From Alphaproteobacteria bacterium (GTDB taxonomy: Bacteria; Pseudomonadota; Alphaproteobacteria; Rhodobacterales; Rhodobacteraceae): a stretch of DNA of 37,896 nt. Both the position numbers and the translations under genes were made by a program. The stretch is from positions 1 through 37,896 of the forward strand of contig JAUHVK010000037.1 in NCBI GenBank assembly GCA_030425145.1, given 5' to 3'. The notes below the pieces were generated by a model. That model worked only from the letters and a program-made list of their open reading frames with translations. It ran no database searches and was not told the DNA's origin. Shown here one piece after another: positions 24,909 through 32,090 of this stretch (within the stretch, counting starts at the first letter, position 1; every line of letters starts with the position of its first letter).

Positions 24909-25160
24909 CTACTTGCCCTCGTCACTGTCTGACTTCCGCTTATCCCCCATCGCCAGATACCTCGGCGTTCCGGTCTTGGGACATCGCGCAAACATGATGC
25001 GATCCCGGCGCAACCGGCGAAACGCCATATTCTCTTTTTGAAGTCCCATCATGGTGATTTCACCACGGGCGAGACGCTCCTCATCGCGCTGTCGGGAGAG
25101 TTCTTTTTGGCGCCTCCGCTTCTCCGGGTCGAAATACTTCGGAGTCTTGTCGTCATCCAT
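24909..25160 (-). CDS. small charged protein, paralogue of the one at 32091 (83 aa)
   Basis: The 83-residue protein is very rich in Arg, Lys, Asp and Glu and has no membrane segment. Its core (residues 22-52: SRQRDEERLARGEITMMGLQ, then KENMAFRRLRR) is clearly related to the core of the 68-residue protein at 32091 (RERDEERLRRGEITPSQLQQ, then ENLVFRGFKK), with about 18 of 29 positions identical. The N-terminus is helical and basic; the C-terminus (CPKTGTPRYLAMGDKRK) differs. The function is unknown. It lies downstream of the Lon-like ATPase on the same strand and on the opposite side of tnsABC from its paralogue. The ribosome-binding site is weak. Confidence 0.65.
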   Translation of the reverse strand: MDDDKTPKYFDPEKRRRQKELSRQRDEERLARGEITMMGLQKENMAFRRLRRDRIMFARCPKTGTPRYLAMGDKRKSDSDEGK

Positions 25161-25686
25161 AATGATCAGGTCTCACTATTCTTGGCTGGAATTTCCTGGA
25201 GCTACGAATGCGGGCCAGCGCGGGCCCGGAAGCCCGCTCCTGATATGGTCCTCCAACCCGCAGCAAGGCGATGCTTTCGTTTGACCTGATGTGATCCGCT
25301 CAGCCGTTTCTTGCTTTCCTTGATGACGTATCTGCTTGCGTAAGTCCCCATGGCGCTCCCCTGCGTGACCCGTGGGCACGTCACCGATCACGCAGAAATT
25401 CACGTTTCAAGGAGCTTGTTTCCTAATGTATCCGAATAAGCGGACCAACGATTGTTTTCGCCTTTCGGTTTTGAATCACCCGTTTCGCATGCCCCCAAAG
25501 CCATCATGGTGCATTTGCTGGCCTTAATTAGGATCCGCAAAATTCAAGCAGTGTTTTCGCAGGGCCGAAGTTGCCCGAGGTCATCTGTGATCGGACAACA
25601 GTTTGCTTCTGCAAAGGAAACAATGCCAAGTCTCAGACTAGAATAGACCTGCGCATCAGGGCAGCACCTATGGGGCCATTCGCGCC
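25161..25686. other. 526-base stretch without a convincing gene
   Basis: Short ORFs on both strands overlap and lack motifs. One palindromic-looking GCTTGCGTAAG occurs near 25333. No terminator for the ATPase gene was identified. Confidence 0.45.
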
Positions 25687-26799
25687 TCAATGCAGAGGCG
25701 CTCGCCCCTCCAGCATTTCCGCCCGGGTCAGCATGCGCACCACGTCCCGGAGGCACAGGCGCCTCCCTGTAGCCGCCGGTGCGAGCACGATGGCATCCAG
25801 AACCGCATCCCTCGCCTCATCGGAAAGACCGAGCTTGGCAGCACGTCTTGTTGCGAAGCTCAGAAGCTGAGCCTCCGTCACGTCGGGAATCTCGATCACC
25901 GCGCACCGGCTCCGCACAGGTTCGGAAACCAGATCGACGTTGTTCGCCGTGAGGATCCACGACAGATGAGACAAGTCGAACGTCACACGGAAGTAAGGGC
26001 AATCCCAAGCCCGCGCCGTCGCAGGCTCCAGCAGCGAGAGAAGAGCGTCGGCGAAGGAATAGGTCGGTCCTCGCGTGGACGTCCTTGACGTGGCCTTACA
26101 GATCTCATCGACGATGATCATCGGGTTTGCAACCGTCTTGGCGAGCATGAGGTCAATCGGGCGTCCCGCCTGCGCCGTTCCCCAGCCACGCTCGAGGCCG
26201 ACGAGCGCCATGCCCGCGCCGCCTTTGCTCGCGTCGATCTCGGCCATTGGCAAATGAAGGGCCTCAGCCACGGCGCACGCCCAGACGCTCTTTCCGATGC
26301 CCGGTGGACTATTCAGGATCACGGGGCGGATCGTGATCGGATTACCCCGCTTGGCTGCCAGCCGAAACTCGTGCCAGGCATACTCCGTCGCTGGGGCCAT
26401 CCACGGCATCTCTTCGTGCAAGGCCGCTGCAACCTCGTCCACCCAGTCTTCGCCTCGCGGCATCACAGCAGACATGCCGTGGAGGCCGGGCTTCAACCGG
26501 TCGTATTCCTCGCGCTTCAGATGGGACACACCTGCGGCCCTCACTCGGGTCTTGGCCAGCTTTGAGGCACGCTCAGCGATGCGCCGCTTGTCGAACATGG
26601 TCAGGTCGATACCGCTGGAGAGCACCTCCGCAAACTCGTCGAATTCGCCCACCTCGAACTCGGAAGACCGCTCGTCCTCCCCAATCAGGTCGCGGGCCAG
26701 TTTATTCTTCCGAATCGTCTTCAGCACCTCTTTCAAGTGATCGGCGATGATGATGGGATCTGTCTCGTAATCCGGGAGGTCGATGATCTTGATGCGCAT
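25687..26799 (-). CDS. Lon-like AAA+ ATPase without protease domain
   Basis: The 370-residue protein contains one AAA+ module. Walker A is SPPGIGKS (164-171), Walker B is PMIIVDEICKA (from 226), sensor 1 is WILTANNVD (281-289), and candidate arginine fingers Arg296/Arg298 lie in EPVRSRC. The arrangement FADALLSLLEP before YFRVTFDLSHLSWILTANN is that of Lon proteases (ALLEVLDPEQ then YDLSKVMFITTAN). The Ser-Lys protease domain of Lon is absent, however, as the protein ends 70 residues after the sensor region. The N-terminal 150 residues are helical and acidic and unlike the Lon N-domain. It would be an ATP-driven remodeller with unknown client. It follows tnsC on the same strand but behind two terminators, so it is probably expressed separately. 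Confidence 0.82.
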   Translation of the reverse strand: MRIKIIDLPDYETDPIIIADHLKEVLKTIRKNKLARDLIGEDERSSEFEVGEFDEFAEVLSSGIDLTMFDKRRIAERASKLAKTRVRAAGVSHLKREEYDRLKPGLHGMSAVMPRGEDWVDEVAAALHEEMPWMAPATEYAWHEFRLAAKRGNPITIRPVILNSPPGIGKSVWACAVAEALHLPMAEIDASKGGAGMALVGLERGWGTAQAGRPIDLMLAKTVANPMIIVDEICKATSRTSTRGPTYSFADALLSLLEPATARAWDCPYFRVTFDLSHLSWILTANNVDLVSEPVRSRCAVIEIPDVTEAQLLSFATRRAAKLGLSDEARDAVLDAIVLAPAATGRRLCLRDVVRMLTRAEMLEGRAPLH

Positions 26800-26969
26800 G
26801 TCGTGTCCATGTCCGTAATCTCATTTGGGGAACCACCGACGCCCTTGGGCACCGGGGGTGCGAACGCTCAAATGCAGCGTCGTATGAGATGTCGGGTTTG
26901 GATAGGCGTGATCATGGGCCAACTGAGACACCCTTTTGCGCCCTCCGTCAACCCACCAGCACCACTCAA

Positions 26970-27000
26970 AAAGCGCTGCACCAGCCAGGTGCAGCGCTTT
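26970..27000 (-). terminator. strong minus-strand intrinsic terminator upstream of the AAA+ gene
   Basis: AAAGCGCTGCACC and GGTGCAGCGCTTT form a perfect 13-base stem with a 5-base loop. On the minus strand it ends in TTTTT. It lies 170 bases upstream of the ATPase start, so it ends some transcript made between here and tnsC. Confidence 0.75.
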
Positions 27001-27012
27001 CGCCGTCTCTTT

Positions 27013-27300
27013 TGTTTTCAATCACTTAGAGGCCAACGGAAATTTTACACCTCGGTAATGGAACGTTTTTGGCCCGAAATGGAAACTTATCGGTTGGCTG
27101 ATCAACGACAGGGGCCTAGACCGAGAAAAACCATATCTGTGCGCACCGGGTCCTATCGTCGATTCGAATCGAAATAAAATAACTCAATATCAACACCTTA
27201 CAGACCACCCGAAGAGGCGGAAAGGCATAAGCTTACGCACGACACCATAAGGTTACGCAGTCATTTTTCAGGCCGAACGCCCTCAGGGTAACTCTATAAG
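27013..27300. other. non-coding segment with degenerate repeats between two minus-strand terminators
   Basis: This 290-base segment between the tnsC terminator and the terminator at 26970 carries no credible ORF. It contains a set of related short motifs: GGAAATTTTACACC (27039), GGAAACTTATCGG (27081), ACACCTTACAGAC (27193), CATAAGCTTACGCAC (27226) and CATAAGGTTACGCAG (27246). Arrayed degenerate repeats near one side of tnsABC resemble TnsB-binding sites of a Tn7-like left end. They could equally be regulatory sites or belong to a small RNA gene. A palindrome TCGATTCGAATCGA also lies near 27158. Confidence 0.4.
27226..27260. repeat. two 15-base direct repeats, 20-base period
   Basis: CATAAGCTTACGCAC at 27226 and CATAAGGTTACGCAG at 27246 differ at two positions and are spaced by about two helical turns, as expected for side-by-side protein-binding sites. 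They are candidate TnsB-binding sites downstream of tnsC. Confidence 0.6.
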
Positions 27301-27332
27301 AAAAAACAAAAAAACCGCGCTGAAGCGCGGTT
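27301..27332 (-). terminator. intrinsic terminator of the tnsABC operon
   Basis: AACCGCGC-TGAA-GCGCGGTT forms an 8-base stem with a tetraloop (27313-27332). On the minus strand it is followed by TTTTTGTTTTTT. It lies 28 bases beyond the tnsC stop. Confidence 0.85.
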
Positions 27333-27360
27333 CTGTGTCGAGGTCTGGTTGTTCAGATCG

Positions 27361-28323
27361 TTAGGAGATGAAGGCCTGGAACGGCTTGTCGGGCCGGAAC
27401 ATGGTCTCATACCCGTCATGGGTGAACGGGGTCGCCAGAGCGTTCACGTTGGCCTTCTCTGCCCAGAAGTCCACATAGTGATCCCGGGTCAAAATGGGCG
27501 AGCGGGAAACGCGTGCCTTTGCGATCGAGGAAATCGTCATTTTGATGAGCGTACCCCACCTCATGGCCGAGGCGACCGCGAGGCGGCGGTAGAAATCCTC
27601 CGTCATGAGATCCTCATCGACCCCCAGGCCGTTCTCGAGGGCGTAGCTCCCCACGATCTCGTGGATCACGTTCAGGTCGTCGGGCAGGTCGATCCCGTCA
27701 AAGTGGACGTGAGTCACCTTGTTCTGGGTCTGGTCAAGCGCGCGAACATGATCGGCGAGTTCCGGAACGCCGGACATGATCAACATCAAGGGCCACCCCC
27801 TTGATTTGATGAGCGATTTGAAGTTGTCGAGGATCATTTCCCGGTCGTTGTCCGACTTGCCGGCGAAGATGTGCTGGGTCTCATCGAAATGAATCCCGAT
27901 GATACCCTGAGCTTCGGCTTGATGGGCGACCCGCGCCCAGATGTCGGTCTGGGTCAGACGCGCGTTATCAGACAGGTGATATCCCATCGCCTTCAGAGTC
28001 CGCCGCCCGAGGTCCTTCCACCCGCCCGCCCTGCTCAGGTCGCACTGGGCGATGCGTGCCGGGGTACCGTTCGGCAGCGGAACCTTCTCCTCATGGAGCA
28101 GCTTTAGAACCTCATTCGTTTCCCGGGTCTTACCGGACTCGCTCAGCCCGGTGACAAGAAGGACTTCCCCTTCGAACCACTGACCGCTGTTCAGATTTCC
28201 GATATGGCGGCTGAAGACCTCGCTAAACGTGCTCCGGAGCTTTTCACCGCGGCTGAGCGGAAAGTATCTGCCGGTGTTCAGGGCGGCGGTTTCGGCGATC
28301 TGAGGGTTGAAGAGACGCGTCAT
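27361..28323 (-). CDS. tnsC: TnsC/TniB-type AAA+ ATPase transposition regulator
   Basis: The 320-residue AAA+ protein has Walker A GLSESGKT (59-66), Walker B IIGIHFDETQHIF (from 141) and a sensor-like strand LMLIMSGVPEL. In Tn7-like systems TnsC forms an ATP-dependent filament on target DNA that links the target selector to the TnsAB transposase. The size is close to TniB and the shorter TnsC proteins, without the long N-terminal extension of E. coli Tn7 TnsC. Its start overlaps the tnsB stop by 4 bases, indicating coupled translation. It is the last gene of the operon and is followed by a clear terminator. The usual TniQ/TnsD partner gene is not found next to it. Confidence 0.87.
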   Translation of the reverse strand: MTRLFNPQIAETAALNTGRYFPLSRGEKLRSTFSEVFSRHIGNLNSGQWFEGEVLLVTGLSESGKTRETNEVLKLLHEEKVPLPNGTPARIAQCDLSRAGGWKDLGRRTLKAMGYHLSDNARLTQTDIWARVAHQAEAQGIIGIHFDETQHIFAGKSDNDREMILDNFKSLIKSRGWPLMLIMSGVPELADHVRALDQTQNKVTHVHFDGIDLPDDLNVIHEIVGSYALENGLGVDEDLMTEDFYRRLAVASAMRWGTLIKMTISSIAKARVSRSPILTRDHYVDFWAEKANVNALATPFTHDGYETMFRPDKPFQAFIS

Positions 28324-30482
28324 AACTTGCTGTCCTTTATGGGCGTGAAAGATTTACCGGTGGGCCGGGAGGTCCGGTCCTTGGGCGGCGGTGTCGAGGT
28401 ACTGGCGGCAGAACGCTCACCGACCTTGAACGCCGGGGTATTTCCGCTCCGGTCTGTGAGGCGACCTGGCCGGGCGGTCGGTCCGGTGACCCCCTCAGGC
28501 CGGAACGAAACCTTCGCCATTCGACTGGCTCGGCGCCAGTACTGATCGGTGTTCTGATAGTTGGACGGGTCTCGCGTATTAGAGAAATACCCTGACTCCC
28601 TGGCCCGGCGGGCTCGGGTTTCTTTCAGGTGGGCATCATGAAGCTCCTGGGCTTTCGGGTTACGCCGAGCGGTTTCTTCCATCAGACTTATCGCTTCATC
28701 GAGGGTCAGGTCCGAGAAGGCCGTCATCGAGAGGTTTACCTCGATGACATCGTCATGACCTCGCGCCGTTACATAGGCTTTCCTCAGATCGTCTGGGTCT
28801 AGGTGGATGGTCACCTTGCGTGAGGCCCCGCCAGAAAATTCCTGAAGCGCGGTCGAGTTGAACGGAATTTTAAAGGCCTTCACGCCCTCCGGTGTGATGC
28901 TCGCCTTTGTGGTTACGCCAAGGTGCAGGCAGCGCTCCCGTTGGGAGGGAGCCTCGATCGCCCGATAGGTTGTCGTAACCTCCAGCATCTTTTCCCAAGG
29001 AGTCGCCCCGAACATCCCAACCCCGCGGTGTGATTTATGGGAATACTCATCGACGAAGTACCTGGTCAGCGTCCCATAAATTTCGTCATGGGTTGTCGCC
29101 ACTGACCCCTTGGGGTCATAGTCCTTCAATTCACCCGGACGACTTCCCGTATAGCCGGGGAGGAAATTCAATACATCCCATTGAGTTGTCCCGAAAAGCG
29201 TTTCGATGTGAGGCTTATCTCCCGAATGATAAGCCCGCGCAGGGATAACAGTCATCCCTGACCCGAGTTGTGCGGCATAGACTCGACCATTCCGGGTCGC
29301 CGTACCGTTATCTGCCTCGAACTTCATCAATCGGACGGGCGGTGCCGGATCCTTCTTACATTCGTAGCGGACCTTTTCACGGGTCTTGTCGCGTGTCGCC
29401 ATGCGCAAAAGGGCTTCTGTGTGATCCGCATCAGCGGATTTCGCGATGATCCAAGCCAGAGGCAGACGCGTCGCAACGTCGATCATCACATGGAGCCAAA
29501 GACGACAGATTTCATCAGATGCAAGCTCTTCCGGCGCTGCCTTCGGGTCAAGGCGCTTAGCCTGAACGGTGCCGCCCGTGTCAGTAAAGATAGACAGATA
29601 AACCTGATCGGTTTCGGTCTTCTCACCGAAATATAACGCACCGATATCGGTTGAACCGGCCCCTATGCGATTCCGGGCGTATTGCCATCCGTTCCGTCCA
29701 CCCTCTTTGACAAATGTTGAGAGCGCCTTGATCCGGGCCCGGATGGTTGTGATCGATGGAAACTTGAAACCGGCAGCGACTTCGTGCGACGGGACGTCAA
29801 ACTTCCCTTCAACCAGCCTAAGCAACGGTGCCAGCTTGGGTTTTCTTCGTTTTAGCCAGGACGTGATTGCGTGGTCGATGTATACCTCCTGGAGGGTACT
29901 CATGCGCCGGGACCGGTTCCCTTTCATATGCTCGCGGTCCATCAGTACGATCGGGTTGTCGTCGAACTGATGAAATATCGACTGGTATTTCTTAAGGGTG
30001 CGCCCCTGGGGCATGTCAAAACTCGCTGTGACACGACCTCCCCGCGCCGCGTCAAGAAAGGCCCCGCCACCGTGGATCTCGGAAGCCTTTGTCTTCAGAG
30101 TTTTCCGATATTCACCATCTTTGTTAATGCTTCTTTCGGTGATCTTTTTTCCTTCAGCCTCAAGCGCGTCTATCGCGAGCACGATAGATAGTCGGTGTCG
30201 AATGTGTTCCTGCTGTTCTTCCGAGAGCTGTTCGATCACCTCGAGGCCACCCGTATAGCGAAGAAGCGCTTCTCGCTTCTCGAGATCCTTCGGCTCTGTT
30301 ACCTCACAGTTGCGATCCTTGATCGCCTGATCAACACGCTGAAACGAAAACGTCAGGCATTCGCCGTCGTCCACCCCCTCCACGGCATAGCCGTTTTCCT
30401 CGATCCCCGTAACCAGCCAGTCGCGCCCGTCCAGAAGCAGGCGCGATCCGGTCAAGACACGGTAGAGGGGGACATAACTCAT
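28320..30482 (-). CDS. tnsB: TnsB/TniA-type DDE transposase
   Basis: The 720-residue protein is the transposase that binds the element ends and makes the 3' cuts and joins. The N-terminal 270 residues hold helix-turn-helix-type DNA-binding domains (for example SITTIRARIKALSTF near 243). The RNase-H-like domain has likely catalytic Asp292 (TETDQVYLSIF), the structural strand WLHVMIDVATRLPLAWI, Asp391 in FEADNGTA, and Glu427 in DKPHIETLFG. This gives a D-x35-E spacing typical of integrase-like transposases. A beta-barrel and a C-terminal tail that would contact TnsC follow (rich in Arg and Pro after residue 640). It overlaps tnsA and tnsC by 4 bases on each side. Catalytic residues appear intact. 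Confidence 0.9.
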   Translation of the reverse strand: MSYVPLYRVLTGSRLLLDGRDWLVTGIEENGYAVEGVDDGECLTFSFQRVDQAIKDRNCEVTEPKDLEKREALLRYTGGLEVIEQLSEEQQEHIRHRLSIVLAIDALEAEGKKITERSINKDGEYRKTLKTKASEIHGGGAFLDAARGGRVTASFDMPQGRTLKKYQSIFHQFDDNPIVLMDREHMKGNRSRRMSTLQEVYIDHAITSWLKRRKPKLAPLLRLVEGKFDVPSHEVAAGFKFPSITTIRARIKALSTFVKEGGRNGWQYARNRIGAGSTDIGALYFGEKTETDQVYLSIFTDTGGTVQAKRLDPKAAPEELASDEICRLWLHVMIDVATRLPLAWIIAKSADADHTEALLRMATRDKTREKVRYECKKDPAPPVRLMKFEADNGTATRNGRVYAAQLGSGMTVIPARAYHSGDKPHIETLFGTTQWDVLNFLPGYTGSRPGELKDYDPKGSVATTHDEIYGTLTRYFVDEYSHKSHRGVGMFGATPWEKMLEVTTTYRAIEAPSQRERCLHLGVTTKASITPEGVKAFKIPFNSTALQEFSGGASRKVTIHLDPDDLRKAYVTARGHDDVIEVNLSMTAFSDLTLDEAISLMEETARRNPKAQELHDAHLKETRARRARESGYFSNTRDPSNYQNTDQYWRRASRMAKVSFRPEGVTGPTARPGRLTDRSGNTPAFKVGERSAASTSTPPPKDRTSRPTGKSFTPIKDSKL

Positions 30483-31216
30483 TCAGGCAGCCGAACGCGC
30501 GAGTGGATGCTGATAACCGAATACCAGTCAGCCGCGAGGTGGCCGCGACCGATCATGCGCAGGGCGGCGTCGAACGCGCGTGGCGACGGAAGGCCCGAGT
30601 TCCGGATCAGATCTTTCAGCAACCAGTAGTTCGTCGTGCGTGCAGCCTCCGTGACCAGCTCGTCAGCCTCTGGGTCCGCCCGCTGACAGGCGTCATAGGC
30701 CCGGAACAGGTTATCGCGGTACTGTCGGGTATATTGGTCACCGTTGACCACGATCGCGTCATCCGCGAAGTCGCTAGGGATCGCGTTGAAGATGACCTCG
30801 ATCTCGGCCTTGGTTTTCGGTTTCGTCAGGCTGTGGCCGTTACGGACGAAAACAGCCCGCCGGAACCCGTCCTCAAAGGTGATGCGCATATCGAAGTGAT
30901 GCTCGCGCGGCTTCTTCCTCCCGGGCCAGGGATAAAGGATCGGCGGAAGCTGGACCTCGATCCCGTAAACGGTGGGATCGAGCAGGATGTCGAGGGCAGC
31001 CGCCCATTCAGTAAGGGCCTCGAAGAGATAGACCTTAGGGAGCCCGTTCGTGGCGCGCGTCACAAAGGTGGTGGCGACCCTACGCGCCACCGTACTGCGC
31101 GTCAGGGGGTTCCGGTGACCAGAATAGGGCAGAAACCCGAAAATCTCGGGGATCTTGAGCGCTGGCTGTTTGCCGGTGGGGCTGCGGCGGACTTCTTCCT
31201 CGAGGAAGATGGACAT
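30479..31216 (-). CDS. tnsA: TnsA-type endonuclease subunit, altered catalytic Lys motif
   Basis: The 245-residue protein resembles TnsA, the restriction-enzyme-like subunit that cuts the 5' ends during cut-and-paste Tn7 transposition. Residues 60-125 carry the nuclease core: VYLFEALTEWAAALDIL with candidate Glu66/Glu70, then HHFDMRITFEDG with Asp109. The following strand reads RAVFVRNG where active TnsA proteins have an E/Q-x-K motif, so Phe123 and Arg125 replace the Glu/Gln and Lys. The C-terminal half is helical and would bind TnsC. The ATG has CAGGAGAGAGTC upstream. It is the first gene of the operon. If the changes abolish cutting, transposition would give cointegrates; this needs an alignment. 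Confidence 0.82.
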   Translation of the reverse strand: MSIFLEEEVRRSPTGKQPALKIPEIFGFLPYSGHRNPLTRSTVARRVATTFVTRATNGLPKVYLFEALTEWAAALDILLDPTVYGIEVQLPPILYPWPGRKKPREHHFDMRITFEDGFRRAVFVRNGHSLTKPKTKAEIEVIFNAIPSDFADDAIVVNGDQYTRQYRDNLFRAYDACQRADPEADELVTEAARTTNYWLLKDLIRNSGLPSPRAFDAALRMIGRGHLAADWYSVISIHSRVRLPE

Positions 31217-31228
31217 GACTCTCTCCTG

Positions 31229-31252
31229 TCCGGAAAGCTCCCCCTTTCCGGA
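31229..31252. promoter_or_regulatory. perfect inverted repeat in the tnsA leader
   Basis: TCCGGAAAG and CTTTCCGGA form a 9-base dyad with a 6-base spacer, ending 12 bases upstream of the tnsA start codon and next to its ribosome-binding site. It could be an operator or an RNA hairpin controlling transposase synthesis. Confidence 0.55.
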
Positions 31253-31275
31253 TTCTTCTGCGTTTCGTTTTGAGA

Positions 31276-31383
31276 GCCTGATGATCGCGCTTGTCTGGAC
31301 CGTTGGTGGTCTCTATTCTGACAAGAGAACTGGGGCGATCAGGCCCCCGACTTCCCGGGCGCGCCATTGGCGCGCCCATTTTT
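31276..31383 (+). ncRNA. candidate structured small RNA divergent from tnsABC
   Basis: The plus strand folds into a long branched-free stem: GCCTGAT (31276-31282) with ATCAGGC (31338-31344), an inner CTTGTC (31290-31295) with GACAAG (31320-31325), and an apical GGACC/GGTCT (31297-31312). It is followed 12 bases later by a strong intrinsic terminator ending in TTTTT. No ORF with a start signal lies in it. A fold plus its own terminator, without a gene, is the usual look of a small RNA of about 110 bases. The promoter was not identified. Alternatively the dyads belong to the transposon's right-end region or the tnsA leader read on the other strand. Confidence 0.4.
31357..31383 (+). terminator. 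intrinsic terminator on the plus strand upstream of tnsA
   Basis: GGGCGCGCC-ATT-GGCGCGCCC is a perfect 9-base stem with a 3-base loop, followed by ATTTTT. The T-run is on the plus-strand side only, so it ends a transcript that starts between tnsA and here. Confidence 0.75.
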
Positions 31384-31774
31384 CTGTCGTGGTAGTCTCG
31401 TTCTATCGGCCTCCTATTTGGCGCTGAAGTTCAAGTGCACTCGGCACCGAAAGACTCATGCCTACGGACTCGGCGGACTTAAATAGCCTTCACTGACGGA
31501 GTCAACACACGGAAAAATAAGAGAAAATTTCTCATTTCAGTTTTTCGCATCCTCTAAGAAACCGCACTTCTTGGGTCCTTCGCTGAGCATCCTCAGACCT
31601 GCTAAAACTATTCCATAAACGGTCCCCGTGGAACGGCTGCAAAGACGAATCTTGGGGAGGGGCTATATTGTTAACTCATCAGCCGTTCTGCACTGGTTTG
31701 GCGTGACGTAGGAACCTATGTTTTGAAACGGATATCTCTGTAGAAAGGACCACGGATGCAGGACCGCTACGGCG
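31384..31774. other. 391-base AT-richer intergenic stretch
   Basis: No gene recognised. It has a small dyad GAGAAAATTTCTC near 31523 and a CTGAG/CTCAG hairpin near 31584. A Tn7-like right end would be expected around here, but no repeats matching those at 27226 were found by eye. Confidence 0.4.
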
Positions 31775-31777
31775 GTG

Positions 31778-31960
31778 ATGAGCGTGACGCTAAGCAACGA
31801 CCTGGTGGATGAGGCCCGTCGCCTCGGGCTCAATATGTCCCGCATCGTCGAAGCTGCCCTCATCCGGGAGGTGGCGGCCGAACGTCTCCGGCACGAAGCG
31901 GACTGGAACGAGGACCGCGAAGGTGGCGACTGGACTAGATCCAGCATTCCGGAGACGTAA
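31778..31960 (+). CDS. CcdA-like antitoxin (ribbon-helix-helix), orphan
   Basis: This 60-residue protein begins SVTLSNDLVDEARRLGLNMS followed by RIVEAALIREVAAERL. This matches the N-terminal DNA-binding half of CcdA-family antitoxins (beta strand, then the RLGLN-S turn and helix). The usual C-terminal toxin-binding segment (after an AxxWxxEN motif) is only hinted at (HEADWNEDREGGDW) and then diverges. No CcdB toxin gene follows; the next gene is the small charged protein at 32091. It may be a decayed toxin-antitoxin module or a stand-alone regulator. A GTG at 31775 could add one residue. Confidence 0.6.
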   Translation: MSVTLSNDLVDEARRLGLNMSRIVEAALIREVAAERLRHEADWNEDREGGDWTRSSIPET

Positions 31961-32090
31961 TCGGCAACGCGCCCGCGCACGCCGCGGACGCTCACGTTTA
32001 CCGACGACCAGACCCGGTTCGACTATTCACGCTACGTGACGCAACCGGGGTTTTCCATTACTCGTCAATCAGGCGCCGACGGAGACCACC

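Noticed and set aside
25176-25403. 75-codon minus-strand ORF between the small charged protein and the AAA+ gene
   Set aside because: No motif, no ribosome-binding site and an overlapping alternative frame of similar length; likely chance.
27013-27052. TGTTTTCAATC at 27013 taken as the exact transposon tip
   Set aside because: No matching inverted end or 5-base target duplication could be found by eye on the tnsA side, so a boundary is not claimed.
27155-27175. TCGATTCGAATCGA looked like the T-arm of a tRNA
   Set aside because: No acceptor stem, anticodon arm or CCA-side pairing can be built around it on either strand; it is only a palindrome.
27226-27260. Direct repeats considered as a CRISPR array
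   Set aside because: Only two copies, 15 bases each with 5-base spacing; far too short for repeats and spacers, and no cas genes are present.
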